Below are positions 9,250 to 17,282 of a DNA stretch of 64,000 nt, one piece after another. Made by a program: the position numbers and the translations under genes. The DNA is from WLMZ01 sp037139095. GTDB lineage: Bacteria > Actinomycetota > Acidimicrobiia > Acidimicrobiales > Ilumatobacteraceae. The notes under the pieces were generated by a model. That model saw only the letters and a list, made by a program, of their open reading frames with translations. It was not told the origin of the DNA and searched no databases. The stretch covers positions 9,171 through 73,170 of the forward strand of contig JBAXHD010000010.1 in the NCBI GenBank assembly GCA_037139095.1, written 5' to 3'. How positions within the stretch are numbered: the first letter of the stretch is position 1; every line of letters starts with the position of its first letter.

Positions 9250-9651
9250 CCCTTAGTACTTATGGGCAGTGGGTCGTAGTGCTGAGGGTCATCGCGTACT
9301 GCCCTAAAAATGGGGTCTGAGAGCGACCAAAGCCTCATTGACCAGAGGGTGACTCGATGTCACTCTTTGATGTATAGGTGATCGGCCGTAGCGCTGATCA
9401 ATGATCACGAAAGGCTCGCTTCGAGGGCAAGGCGACAGGAAACCAGGACCCCTTTTGGCTTCTTGGCGCCACATGCCACATCGTTGTGATCCAGATCGTG
9501 TGCCACGGTTGTCGGGGAAGCGGATTCGTTCGTTAAGTCAACCGTGGCGAAGTTCGGTGTTGGTGTGAGTGGCGTCGCTGGGGGGCTTGCCACTTGCACC
9601 AACACCAATTAATGGCAGGCGCGCCGTTTTGGCCAGAGTCGAGACAGTGGT
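9250..9651. other. 402-bp gap with three hairpins between convergent genes
   Basis: I see no gene here. Three inverted repeats stand out: GGGCAGT/ACTGCCC (9264-9270 with 9298-9304) just after the oxidase gene, then a 10-bp stem with a TCGAT loop (9344-9353 with 9359-9368; two G-U pairs), and a long stem at 9556-9606 described separately. The flanking genes converge, so some of these are probably transcription terminators, although no clean T-tract follows. Confidence 0.5.
9556..9606. repeat. long inverted repeat, 18-bp stem
   Basis: GGTGTTGGTG (9556-9565) pairs with CACCAACACC (9597-9606). TG/TG forms two G-U pairs when transcribed, and AGTGGC (9568-9573) pairs with GCCACT (9589-9594), leaving a 15-nt G-rich loop. 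It lies 45 bp from the 3' end of the amidohydrolase gene. It has no T-run, so it may be a bidirectional terminator, an mRNA end protector or a REP-like element. Confidence 0.6.
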
Positions 9652-10647
9652 CTAGAGCCGATACGCCCGAGTGGCGGTGCCGGAGAAGAGCGCAGCCTTC
9701 TCGTCGGGATTCATGCCGGCGGCGATGTGCTTGAACGCATTCCAGAGCGCTACGTAGCTGCAGCTCATTCGGTCGACCGGGAAGTTTGACTCGAACATGC
9801 ATCGCTTCGGTCCGAACTGATCGATTGCATATCGAATTGGATCACCCCATGCGTGCACGAGATCGAGGCTGGTTGGGGGAGTTGCTCGGTTCTCGAATCC
9901 GAGACCGAACACCACCATTCCGATACCGCCGAGCTTCATGTACACGTTGGGGCACGTTGCCAATTCGGCGATATCGATGCGCCATTGCTCGAGAATCTCA
10001 GTGCGCTTTCCTGCGTATGGGCCGGTGCCCAACATGCCGCCAAGGTGATCAAGGACAAAGGTGCAGTCGGGCACGGCCCGCGCCAGTGCGGTGAGTTCGC
10101 GAATCTGAGGGTGATAGAGCCATGCGTCGAAGCTCAGCCCGAGGGCGCCGAGACGCTTGACGCCGAGTCGAAATTTGGGGTCGGCCATCAGGTTGGCCGT
10201 TGGGCGACTGTGTGTGCGGCGGATCTGCTCGCTCGCGTCGAATGCTGTCGCGTGGCGGATGCCGCGAAATCGTCCGCGCCCGGCAGCGATGTGGGCATGC
10301 AACACTTCGTCGACAGCATCACCAAGGGTCATGTCGGCGAAGCTCACGATGCCTTTGATCTCGGCGCCATGCCCGAGACTGATTTCGGCGATTTCAGCGA
10401 CGGTTTCGGTTTCGCCAACTGGCCGCAGGTGCTGTGGCCCTTCGGTTCGGTAGCCCCAAGCGCACTCGATATACACCGTGGCTTCAACGCGATGTCCCGC
10501 CGACGTGTCGCCGTGTAGGTCATCGATGAGATACCGGCTCATGCCGTCGATATCCCACAAGTGGTGGTGAGGGTCCACAATCGCCAGGTCGGGATCGATC
10601 ACCGCTTCGCTCTGTCGTGCCAGCCACTCGTCGTCCCATATGTACAT
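9652..10647 (-). CDS. amidohydrolase family 2 protein (COG3618-like)
   Basis: A 331-residue TIM-barrel metal-dependent hydrolase. The start is taken at MYIWDDEWLARQ, because the longer frame reads into the divergent transporter gene. DPHHHLWD (about 26-33) is the N-terminal metal motif; FVLDHLGG and MFESNFPVD are the later conserved blocks. Relatives include fuconolactonase, pyrone-dicarboxylate lactonase and other lactone or amide hydrolases, so the substrate is open. It is divergent from the EamA transporter with 56 bp between starts, which may hold promoters for both. Confidence 0.82.
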   Translation of the reverse strand: MYIWDDEWLARQSEAVIDPDLAIVDPHHHLWDIDGMSRYLIDDLHGDTSAGHRVEATVYIECAWGYRTEGPQHLRPVGETETVAEIAEISLGHGAEIKGIVSFADMTLGDAVDEVLHAHIAAGRGRFRGIRHATAFDASEQIRRTHSRPTANLMADPKFRLGVKRLGALGLSFDAWLYHPQIRELTALARAVPDCTFVLDHLGGMLGTGPYAGKRTEILEQWRIDIAELATCPNVYMKLGGIGMVVFGLGFENRATPPTSLDLVHAWGDPIRYAIDQFGPKRCMFESNFPVDRMSCSYVALWNAFKHIAAGMNPDEKAALFSGTATRAYRL

Positions 10648-10703
10648 GGTGGCGACAGTACCTTTTTGTCCTGCGCACGCGCGTACACGGTTGACTGTGG
10701 GTC

Positions 10704-11585
10704 GTGTCGATCGTGTTGGCCTTTGCGTGCGCCGTGATTTATGGAGTTGCCGACTACTGCGGCGGACGGGCGTCGCGAACCATGGTGAGCACCATGGTGA
10801 CATTGGTTGGGCAAGCAACCAGTCTTGTGGTCGGCATCGTCGCCGTGGCCTTGTTAGCTACTCCGTCGCCAGCACTACGTGATTGGGCATGGGGAAGCGT
10901 GGCGGGCGTCGCCAGTGCCGTGGCCCTCGGATCGTTTTACCATGCGCTGTCGCACGGAGCGATGACAGTTGTTGCGCCGATCACAGCGGTGACCAGTGCT
11001 GCGTTGCCGGTTGTCTATGGGCTCGTCTCGGGCGATCGACCCAAGGCGATGGCCTATGCGGGTATGGCGCTTGCGGTGGCTGCGGTAGCGCTCGTGAGCG
11101 GCGCCGTGGGTACTCGACACCAGCACGCAAAGCGAGTCACGGTTGTACTGGCGTTTGCTACCGGATTTGGATTTGCGGTCATCTTCGTGGCGCTCGGTCG
11201 CACGTCGAAGAGCAGTGGTATGTGGCCGCTCGTTGCCTCACGCATTACGTCGGTAATTCTGATCACCGCCTTCGTGCTCGTGATGCGCGCTCGCGCATCG
11301 AGGGCCGGTGGTGCAGGTTCTCTCGGGCCGATCTTGCCGCCTCTACGACTCTGGAGGTTGGCGGCATTGGCGGGAGCCCTCGATATGTCGGCAAACTTCT
11401 TCTACCTGTTGGCGGTGCGCCGAGGGTTGCTCTCGATCGTGGTGGTCGTGGCATCGCTGTATCCAATCAGCACGGTGTGTCTCGCCTTTGGGCTCGACCG
11501 CGAGCGCGTCTCGAAATCTCAAGCCGCGGGAATGGTGCTGGCTGTCGCCGCACTTGTGTTGGTCAGCGCTGGATCTGTGGCCTAG
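10704..11585 (+). CDS. EamA/DMT-family transporter
   Basis: A 293-residue integral membrane protein starting at GTG, with about ten hydrophobic segments in two similar halves (each an EamA repeat). Segments include LAFACAVIYGVADYCGG near the start and the C-terminal GMVLAVAALVLVSAG. DMT proteins export or import small metabolites; the substrate cannot be inferred. The final codons and stop lie inside the first copy of a 17-bp tandem duplication. Confidence 0.85.
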   Translation: MSIVLAFACAVIYGVADYCGGRASRTMVSTMVTLVGQATSLVVGIVAVALLATPSPALRDWAWGSVAGVASAVALGSFYHALSHGAMTVVAPITAVTSAALPVVYGLVSGDRPKAMAYAGMALAVAAVALVSGAVGTRHQHAKRVTVVLAFATGFGFAVIFVALGRTSKSSGMWPLVASRITSVILITAFVLVMRARASRAGGAGSLGPILPPLRLWRLAALAGALDMSANFFYLLAVRRGLLSIVVVVASLYPISTVCLAFGLDRERVSKSQAAGMVLAVAALVLVSAGSVA

Positions 11586-11601
11586 CTGGATCTGTGGCCT
11601 A
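11568..11601. repeat. 17-bp perfect tandem duplication at the stops of two convergent genes
   Basis: GCTGGATCTGTGGCCTA occurs at 11568-11584 and again at 11585-11601. The first copy supplies the TAG of the transporter (11583-11585), and the second supplies, on the other strand, the TAG of the acyl-CoA dehydrogenase (11599-11601). Both genes end within it. Confidence 0.9.
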
Positions 11602-12696
11602 GCGGGGTAGACCCAACACGCGCTCGCCCAGAATGTTGCGCATCACGTTTGAGGTACCGCCCATAATCGTGTAGCCCGGCGCGTACGAGAGACCTTGCGT
11701 CACTTGGTTCCACAACGTGGCCTCAGGGCCAAGCACGCGTGAAACAAAGTCGGCGACGCGTGTCTCGTGCTCGGTACAGAAACACTTCGTCGCGGCGCTG
11801 AACCCTGCGGGTGCCTGACGCAGCGTCTCGCGCACGACCAAGATTCGGCCGATCCGATACGCGATCTCGAGCGCAGCGATCTCTTGGCGCACAAGGCCGT
11901 CGCTGGTATCGGCGCGGTCGCGAGCCATGAGATAGAGCGCGTGGTTGCTCACGAGGCGATCGATGCCGCCGCGCTCGTGCTCAAGCTGACGCATGGTCTG
12001 TTTGAAGGCGGCTCCTTCGGTACCAACAAGGTTGATCGCTGGCACGCGCACATCGGTGAAGAACACCTCGCAGAAGTGGCGATTGGTGGTCATGTCTTTG
12101 ATGGGGCGAATGTCGATGCCCGGCGTGTTCATCGGCACGATGATCTCGCTGATGCCGGCGTGTGGTGGACCCTCGGTGGTGGTGCGACAAATGAGATAGC
12201 AGTAGTCGGCAACTTCGCCGAAGCTGGTCCAAATCTTTTGGCCGTTGATGACCCAGTCGTCGCCGTCGCGTGTTGCCGACGTGGTGAGGCCGGCAAGGTC
12301 GCTTCCCGCATTGGGCTCGCTCATGCCGATGCACCACGTGGTTTCTCCGCTCAAGATCTGCGGGAGAAACTCTGCTTGCTGGTCGGGCCGGCCGTAGGTG
12401 ATCAACGTGGGGCCCATCTGTCGATCGGCGAACCACATGGCGGCAATCGGTGCGCCTGCGGCAATGAGTTCTTCGCCAACGATGAGTCGCTCAATTGCGG
12501 GCCGGCCGCCGCCACCGAACTCGGTGGGCCAGGTCATGCCGATCCAGCCGTGGCTGGCCATCTCTTTGGCGAACTCTTTGCTGTAGCCGTTGATCCAACT
12601 GTCGTTGTGGCGGCCATAGCGCTCGACAGCGCTCGTGGCCACAGCTCTCGCCCTGAGGCGGAGTTGTTCTTGCTCGGGGGTCCACGCGAAATCCAT
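11599..12696 (-). CDS. acyl-CoA dehydrogenase family protein
   Basis: A 365-residue flavoprotein with the full family layout. The helical N-terminal domain begins MDFAWTPEQEQLR. The FAD/substrate motif CIGMSEPNAGSDLAGL (about 122-137) and INGQKIWTS follow, and the C-terminal helical domain ends with GGTSNVMRNILGERVLGLPR. It should dehydrogenate an acyl-CoA at the alpha-beta position and pass electrons to an electron-transfer flavoprotein. Chain-length or steroid specificity is not evident. Its stop lies in a 17-bp duplication shared with the convergent transporter. Confidence 0.92.
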   Translation of the reverse strand: MDFAWTPEQEQLRLRARAVATSAVERYGRHNDSWINGYSKEFAKEMASHGWIGMTWPTEFGGGGRPAIERLIVGEELIAAGAPIAAMWFADRQMGPTLITYGRPDQQAEFLPQILSGETTWCIGMSEPNAGSDLAGLTTSATRDGDDWVINGQKIWTSFGEVADYCYLICRTTTEGPPHAGISEIIVPMNTPGIDIRPIKDMTTNRHFCEVFFTDVRVPAINLVGTEGAAFKQTMRQLEHERGGIDRLVSNHALYLMARDRADTSDGLVRQEIAALEIAYRIGRILVVRETLRQAPAGFSAATKCFCTEHETRVADFVSRVLGPEATLWNQVTQGLSYAPGYTIMGGTSNVMRNILGERVLGLPR

Positions 12697-12765
12697 GCAG
12701 GCGATGGTAGATCGTGACTACAGAGTTTGCGTCTTTGATCGCAGGGTTCGTTGAACCCAATGTTG

Positions 12766-13707
12766 TCAGGAGTTGGAGATGCCTGTTGGGGGATTGCCGG
12801 CCACGGTGACGCGATGCATCACGCGGCGATGATCGCCATAGTCGGCAGCTGCGTAGTGCGCTGTTGACCGGTTGTCCCAAAACGCGAGGTCGCCTTCTTG
12901 CCATTTCCAGCGCACGACGCGCTCGGGCTCGATGGTGTGGGCGTACAGCATGTTCAAGATGGCGTCACTCTCGGTTGGCGACATGTCGACAATGCTTTGC
13001 GTGAACGTTTCGTTCACAAAGAGGCCGCGCTCGCCAGTCTCGGGGTGAACGCGAACCACTGGGTGCTGCACCGGCCTGAGCGCAGCGAGGCGATTTTGCT
13101 GCTCGCCGCTGGGGTCGTCGGAGCGGAAGCGGTCGAAGGTTCCGCTTGCGCTATGCGTTGCCTTGAGTCCGTCGATCATGTGCTTCACCGGTGCCGAGAG
13201 GGTCGCGTATGCGTCGACGAGGTCGGCCCACAATGTGTCGCCGCCGCGGGCAGGGATCTGGCGGGCGGCAAGGATGGTGCCCATTGGGGGACGCTCGGAG
13301 AACGTGACGTCGGTGTGCCACCGGTTGTTGTAGCTGGTGCCATTGCCGCGGCTGCCGACACCCAACGGGTAGTCGCTGCTGTCCAGCACCAGCACCTCTG
13401 GGTGCTCATCGTCGAGTCCGCCAAGCAGGGGATGGGCTGGTGTGAGGTCACCGAAATTGCGAGCGAAGGCCACCTGCTGGGTAGGAGTGATGTGCTGGTC
13501 GCGGATGAAGATGACGCGGAAGTCGAGCAGCGCGGTTCGGATCGCAGCAACCTCAGACGCACTCAGCGCGGCGGTGAGGTCGACGCCACCGATTACGGCA
13601 CCCAAGGTGCCGGTGAGCGCCTCGACTGTTACCCCGGCCGGGAAGCCCTCAACTCCGGGTCGAAGTTGCGCAGAAGGATGTGTTTCAACGAACTCACTCG
13701 TGCTCAT
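12766..13707 (-). CDS. TauD/TfdA-family Fe(II)/2-oxoglutarate dioxygenase
   Basis: A 313-residue double-stranded beta-helix dioxygenase. The facial triad is visible as H-T-D in NNRWHTDVTF and the distal histidine in FWDNRSTAHYA; HRRVMHRVTV carries the arginine that should hold 2-oxoglutarate. Such enzymes hydroxylate substrates such as taurine, alkyl sulfates or aryloxyacids, releasing sulfite or an aldehyde. The substrate here is unknown. The gene is 69 bp upstream of the acyl-CoA dehydrogenase on the same strand and may share a transcript. Confidence 0.88.
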   Translation of the reverse strand: MSTSEFVETHPSAQLRPGVEGFPAGVTVEALTGTLGAVIGGVDLTAALSASEVAAIRTALLDFRVIFIRDQHITPTQQVAFARNFGDLTPAHPLLGGLDDEHPEVLVLDSSDYPLGVGSRGNGTSYNNRWHTDVTFSERPPMGTILAARQIPARGGDTLWADLVDAYATLSAPVKHMIDGLKATHSASGTFDRFRSDDPSGEQQNRLAALRPVQHPVVRVHPETGERGLFVNETFTQSIVDMSPTESDAILNMLYAHTIEPERVVRWKWQEGDLAFWDNRSTAHYAAADYGDHRRVMHRVTVAGNPPTGISNS

Positions 13708-13767
13708 CCGGCGAGCATACAGAGCCTGTCGAGCGCACTCGCTGCCTCGCGTATGATCGCAACGACT

Positions 13768-14307
13768 ATGTCAGCACGAAGCGTTCGATCCCTTGTGGCG
13801 TTGCTTGCCTGCATGACGGTCGGCGGAGCTTTGGGTGCTTGTGCTCCCGACGCAGGCGATGCGCTCACCGGAAACGCGGCGCTTGGTCAAGTGGTGGCGC
13901 AACGCAGCGGATGCATGGCCTGCCACGGTTCGTCGGGACAGGGCGGTTCGGGCCCGAAGTTCATTGGCCTTGCCGGATCGATCGTGCGACTACAAGACGG
14001 CACCACAACCGTGGCCGACGACGCCTACCTCACCGAGGCAACCCGCGATCCCGCCGCCAGTCGAACCGCCGGCTACTCGGGTGTCATGCCGGTAAACACG
14101 TTGACCGCTACCGAAATAGCGCAGGTCGTGGCATATATCAAGGCGCTCTCGGAGTCGGCCGGAGTTTCGCAAGAGAGAGATTTGCGCAGTGTTTCGCTCG
14201 TTGGGCGAGCCACGGCTAGGCTGTACAAGTCGAATACAAGTTTGCCGCTTACGGTGCGTTCTCGGGCTCAGGCCTCACGACGCGAATCTGACGAAGTGAA
14301 AGGGTAG
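13768..14307 (+). CDS. cytochrome c lipoprotein
   Basis: A 179-residue protein; a second possible ATG lies at 13753. The hydrophobic N-terminus ends in GGALGAC (lipid cysteine C25), so it should be anchored on the outer face of the membrane. The haem motif is CMACH (C49, C52, H53), and GVMP before the last helix gives the methionine ligand. It is a class I cytochrome c for electron transfer. The final ~45 residues, after AYIKALSE, are Arg/Ser-rich and unlike a cytochrome; they run almost to the icd start. Confidence 0.82.
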   Translation: MSARSVRSLVALLACMTVGGALGACAPDAGDALTGNAALGQVVAQRSGCMACHGSSGQGGSGPKFIGLAGSIVRLQDGTTTVADDAYLTEATRDPAASRTAGYSGVMPVNTLTATEIAQVVAYIKALSESAGVSQERDLRSVSLVGRATARLYKSNTSLPLTVRSRAQASRRESDEVKG

Positions 14308-14311
14308 TTAC

Positions 14312-15529
14312 ATGGCCAAGATCAAGGTGCTCAACCCGGTTGTCGAGATGGATGGCGACGAGATGACTCGCATCATCTGGCAGTTCATCAAAGACAAGCT
14401 GATCTTGCCCTACCTCGACATCGAACTCGATTACTACGACCTCAGCATCGAGCACCGCGATGCCACCAATGACCAAGTCACCATCGACTCTGCTGAAGCC
14501 ACCAAGAAGCACGGCGTTGCCGTGAAGTGCGCCACCATCACCCCCGACGAGCAGCGCGTCGAAGAGTTCCACCTGAAGAAGATGTGGAAGAGCCCTAACG
14601 GCACCATCCGCAATATTCTCGGCGGTGTCATCTTCCGCGAGCCCATCATCATGAGCAACATTCCTCGGCTTGTGCCGGGGTGGACCAAGCCCATCGTGGT
14701 TGGCCGTCATGCTCACGGCGATCAGTACAAGGCAACCGACTTCAAGGTGCCAGGTGCCGGTTCGCTCACCATGACCTACACACCCGCCAATGGCGACGAG
14801 CCAGTAATTATGGATGTCGCCACGTTTGGTCCCGACGGTGGCGTGGGCATGGGCATGTACAACTTCAATGACTCGATTCGCGACTTTGCTCGAGCCAGCC
14901 TCACCTTCGGTTTGCAGCGCAACTACCCGGTGTATCTCAGCACCAAGAACACCATCCTTAAGGCCTATGACGGCAGCTTCAAAGACATCTTTGAGCAAGT
15001 CTTCAACGACGAGTTCAAGGCCGAATACGACGCCAAGGGTCTCACCTACGAACACCGCCTCATCGACGACATGGTCGCCTGCGCGCTCAAGTGGGAGGGC
15101 GGCTACGTATGGGCGTGCAAGAACTACGACGGCGATGTGCAGTCAGACATCGTGGCTCAGGGCTTCGGTTCGCTCGGCTTGATGACCAGCGTGCTGCTCA
15201 CACCAGATGGCCGCACCATGGAGGCCGAGGCAGCGCACGGCACCGTCACGCGTCACTACCGCGAGCACCAAAAGGGCAACAAGACATCGACGAACCCAAT
15301 TGCGTCCATCTTTGCCTGGACCCGCGGTCTGGCCCATCGTGGCAAGCTCGACGGCACCCCCGAACTCATTGCGTTTGCCGATGCGCTCGAAGCGGTGTGC
15401 ATCGAGGCTGTCGAGAGCGGCGAGATGACCAAAGACTTGTCCACGCTCATCAGCAAAGACGCCCCGTATCTCAATACTGAAGACTTCCTCGACGCGCTCG
15501 ATCGTCGTCTTCAGGTCAAAATGCGTTGA
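14312..15529 (+). CDS. icd: NADP-dependent isocitrate dehydrogenase (eukaryote-like, homodimeric type)
   Basis: A 405-residue enzyme converting isocitrate to 2-oxoglutarate and CO2 with NADP. The order [34 protein letters not shown] and AHGTVTRHY matches the subfamily II enzymes related to eukaryotic IDH1, not the E. coli type. Length is normal. It begins 4 bp after the cytochrome frame ends, and its stop overlaps the next start (TTGA). Citrate synthase lies 2 kb away on the other strand. Confidence 0.96.
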   Translation: MAKIKVLNPVVEMDGDEMTRIIWQFIKDKLILPYLDIELDYYDLSIEHRDATNDQVTIDSAEATKKHGVAVKCATITPDEQRVEEFHLKKMWKSPNGTIRNILGGVIFREPIIMSNIPRLVPGWTKPIVVGRHAHGDQYKATDFKVPGAGSLTMTYTPANGDEPVIMDVATFGPDGGVGMGMYNFNDSIRDFARASLTFGLQRNYPVYLSTKNTILKAYDGSFKDIFEQVFNDEFKAEYDAKGLTYEHRLIDDMVACALKWEGGYVWACKNYDGDVQSDIVAQGFGSLGLMTSVLLTPDGRTMEAEAAHGTVTRHYREHQKGNKTSTNPIASIFAWTRGLAHRGKLDGTPELIAFADALEAVCIEAVESGEMTKDLSTLISKDAPYLNTEDFLDALDRRLQVKMR

Positions 15530-16191
15530 GCATTTCGGTAGTCCTGCTCGACTGGGGACACACGCTGTTCGACACTCCCGGCAGTGTCGACTTCATCGCC
15601 GACTTCGCGTCGCAGCACAAGATCGAAATCGGTCGCGACGAAATCTATGCACTCTGGAACGACGCGCGTGTTCGTTCACGTACCGCCGATGAGATCGCCA
15701 AAGGCCGCGATAAGTCGGCGAGTCAACATCGCCAGTGCTGGATTTCGCTGTGGGCTCAACTCGAGCAGCGCTGTCCGGGCATCAGCGATGCCCTCTACCA
15801 ATTCGAGACCTCAGCGTCAGGCTGGTCGCCGTACATCGACACCGAGGTAGTGCTTACGAAACTGAGTGAGCGACACATTCCAGTTGTCATCATCAGCGAT
15901 GTTGCCTTCGATCTTCGGCCGATCCTGCGTCACTACAACCTCGATCATCTGGTGCACACCTACGTGTTGTCGGGTGAGCACGGAACCATCAAGCCCGAGC
16001 TTCGTTTGTTCCGCGTCGCTCTCGATGCTGTGGGCGTTGCCGCCGAGCAAGCGCTCATGGTCGGCGACAATCACATCAACGACGGCGCAGCCATCGATGC
16101 CGGCATCCGCACGGTGTTGTTGCCGCCCGTTGCGCATGGTGCCACTCGAGGACTCAGCGTGATTCTCGATCTCATCGACGCTGGCGTGTGA
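15526..16191 (+). CDS. HAD-superfamily hydrolase with atypical motif I
   Basis: A 221-residue Rossmann-like protein starting at TTG and coupled to icd by a TTGA overlap. Motif I is [10 protein letters not shown]: the nucleophilic aspartate is present, but the +2 position, normally aspartate acting as general acid, is glycine. Motif II (VIISDVA), lysine of motif III ([10 protein letters not shown]) and motif IV ([16 protein letters not shown]) are intact. It is a likely phosphatase for a small metabolite or a phosphotransferase; the missing +2 acid suggests altered chemistry. No substrate can be named. Confidence 0.8.
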   Translation: MSISVVLLDWGHTLFDTPGSVDFIADFASQHKIEIGRDEIYALWNDARVRSRTADEIAKGRDKSASQHRQCWISLWAQLEQRCPGISDALYQFETSASGWSPYIDTEVVLTKLSERHIPVVIISDVAFDLRPILRHYNLDHLVHTYVLSGEHGTIKPELRLFRVALDAVGVAAEQALMVGDNHINDGAAIDAGIRTVLLPPVAHGATRGLSVILDLIDAGV

Positions 16192-16200
16192 GACTGGGGC

Positions 16201-17181
16201 ATGCGCGCAGTTGTCTTACGAACCCATGGTGGCCCCGATTGTCTCACGATCGAAAATGTTGATGACCCGGCGCTGGGTGCCGACGAGGTGCTCATCGATA
16301 TCGCCGCAACGGCGCTGAACCGAGCCGACCTGTTGCAGGTGATGGGTCTCTATCCAAACCCGCGCCCATCGTCGCTCGAGATTCCTGGTCTCGAGTTCTC
16401 GGGCACTGTGGCCGCAGTGGGCGATCGCGTCACGCTGTGGAGGCGCGGCGATGAGGTGATGGCCATCGATGCTGGCGGGGCGTACGCCGAGCGCATTGCT
16501 GTGCACGAGCGTCAACTCATGCCGGTGCCAGCCACGGTTGGTCTTCGCGATGCAGCGGCCATCCCTGAGGTGTTCCTCACCGCATGGGATGCGCTGGTGG
16601 TGCAAGGCGCACTCACCAGCGGCCGTTGGGCGTTGGTGCATGCTGGCGGCTCAGGCGTTGGCACGGCAGCCATCCAGATCGCAAAGGCGATCGGTGCGCG
16701 TATCGCAGTCACCTGTAGCTCCGGCAAGGTTCAAGCCTGTCAAGAACTTGGCGCCGACCTCGTTATCGATTACCGCGACAAAGACTTTGTTGCCGAGGTG
16801 CGCGCTGCTACCGAGGGTCGCGGTGTTGATGTCGTACTCGATGTCATCGGTGGCGACTATGTCGATCGCAATCTTCAGGCGGTGGCATCGCAAGGCCGCA
16901 TCGTGCAGGTCGGGCTGATGGGTGGGGGAGCCACCTCAATCAACATGGGCCTCGTGCTGTCCAAGCGGGTGGCGCTCATTGGCACCGTGCTTCGAGCGCG
17001 TCCCATCGAAGAAAAGGTTGCACTCACTCAGCGGTTCATCCGCGAGATGCTGCCGCTGTTCACCTCTGGCGAGCTGCGTCCGATCATCGACTCGCGCTAC
17101 CCATTCGATGACATCGCTGAAGCTCATCGGCGTATGGCGTCAAACGCCAACACCGGCAAGATCGTGATCGATCTCGAATAG
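16201..17181 (+). CDS. NAD(P)H:quinone oxidoreductase, PIG3-type MDR
   Basis: A 326-residue medium-chain dehydrogenase/reductase without zinc ligands. It begins MRAVVLRTHGGPDCL. The NADP-binding motif AGGSGVGTAAIQIAK lies at about 150-165, and IVQVGLMGGG and YPFDDIAEAHRRM match the human PIG3 / QOR-2 subfamily. It reduces quinones or related electrophiles with NADPH. It follows the HAD gene by 9 bp, so it is in the icd transcript. Its 3' end faces the citrate synthase gene across a strong inverted-repeat cluster. Confidence 0.88.
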   Translation: MRAVVLRTHGGPDCLTIENVDDPALGADEVLIDIAATALNRADLLQVMGLYPNPRPSSLEIPGLEFSGTVAAVGDRVTLWRRGDEVMAIDAGGAYAERIAVHERQLMPVPATVGLRDAAAIPEVFLTAWDALVVQGALTSGRWALVHAGGSGVGTAAIQIAKAIGARIAVTCSSGKVQACQELGADLVIDYRDKDFVAEVRAATEGRGVDVVLDVIGGDYVDRNLQAVASQGRIVQVGLMGGGATSINMGLVLSKRVALIGTVLRARPIEEKVALTQRFIREMLPLFTSGELRPIIDSRYPFDDIAEAHRRMASNANTGKIVIDLE

Positions 17182-17198
17182 CTGAGCAGTCTCGGTCG

Positions 17199-17259
17199 CT
17201 TCAACAAACTGTTTGTTGAAGACAATTGGTCGACGTTGAACCAAATGTCTTCAACAAAG
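17199..17259. terminator. three-part inverted repeat between convergent genes
   Basis: CTTCAACAAAC (17199-17209) is followed after one base by its exact complement GTTTGTTGAAG (17211-17221), and a third copy, GTCTTCAACAAAG, is at 17247-17259. The middle arm can pair either with the left arm or with the right arm (12 bp, plus an inner TTGGT/ACCAA stem). The two hairpins exclude each other. The place suggests a bidirectional terminator; the symmetric left pair could also be an operator. Confidence 0.6.
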
Positions 17260-17282
17260 CGGGCGGAGGTCGCGAAAGCGCT

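Noticed and set aside
11767..12717. 316-codon plus-strand frame opposite the acyl-CoA dehydrogenase
   Set aside because: The other strand encodes all motifs of a full acyl-CoA dehydrogenase; this frame is a shadow.
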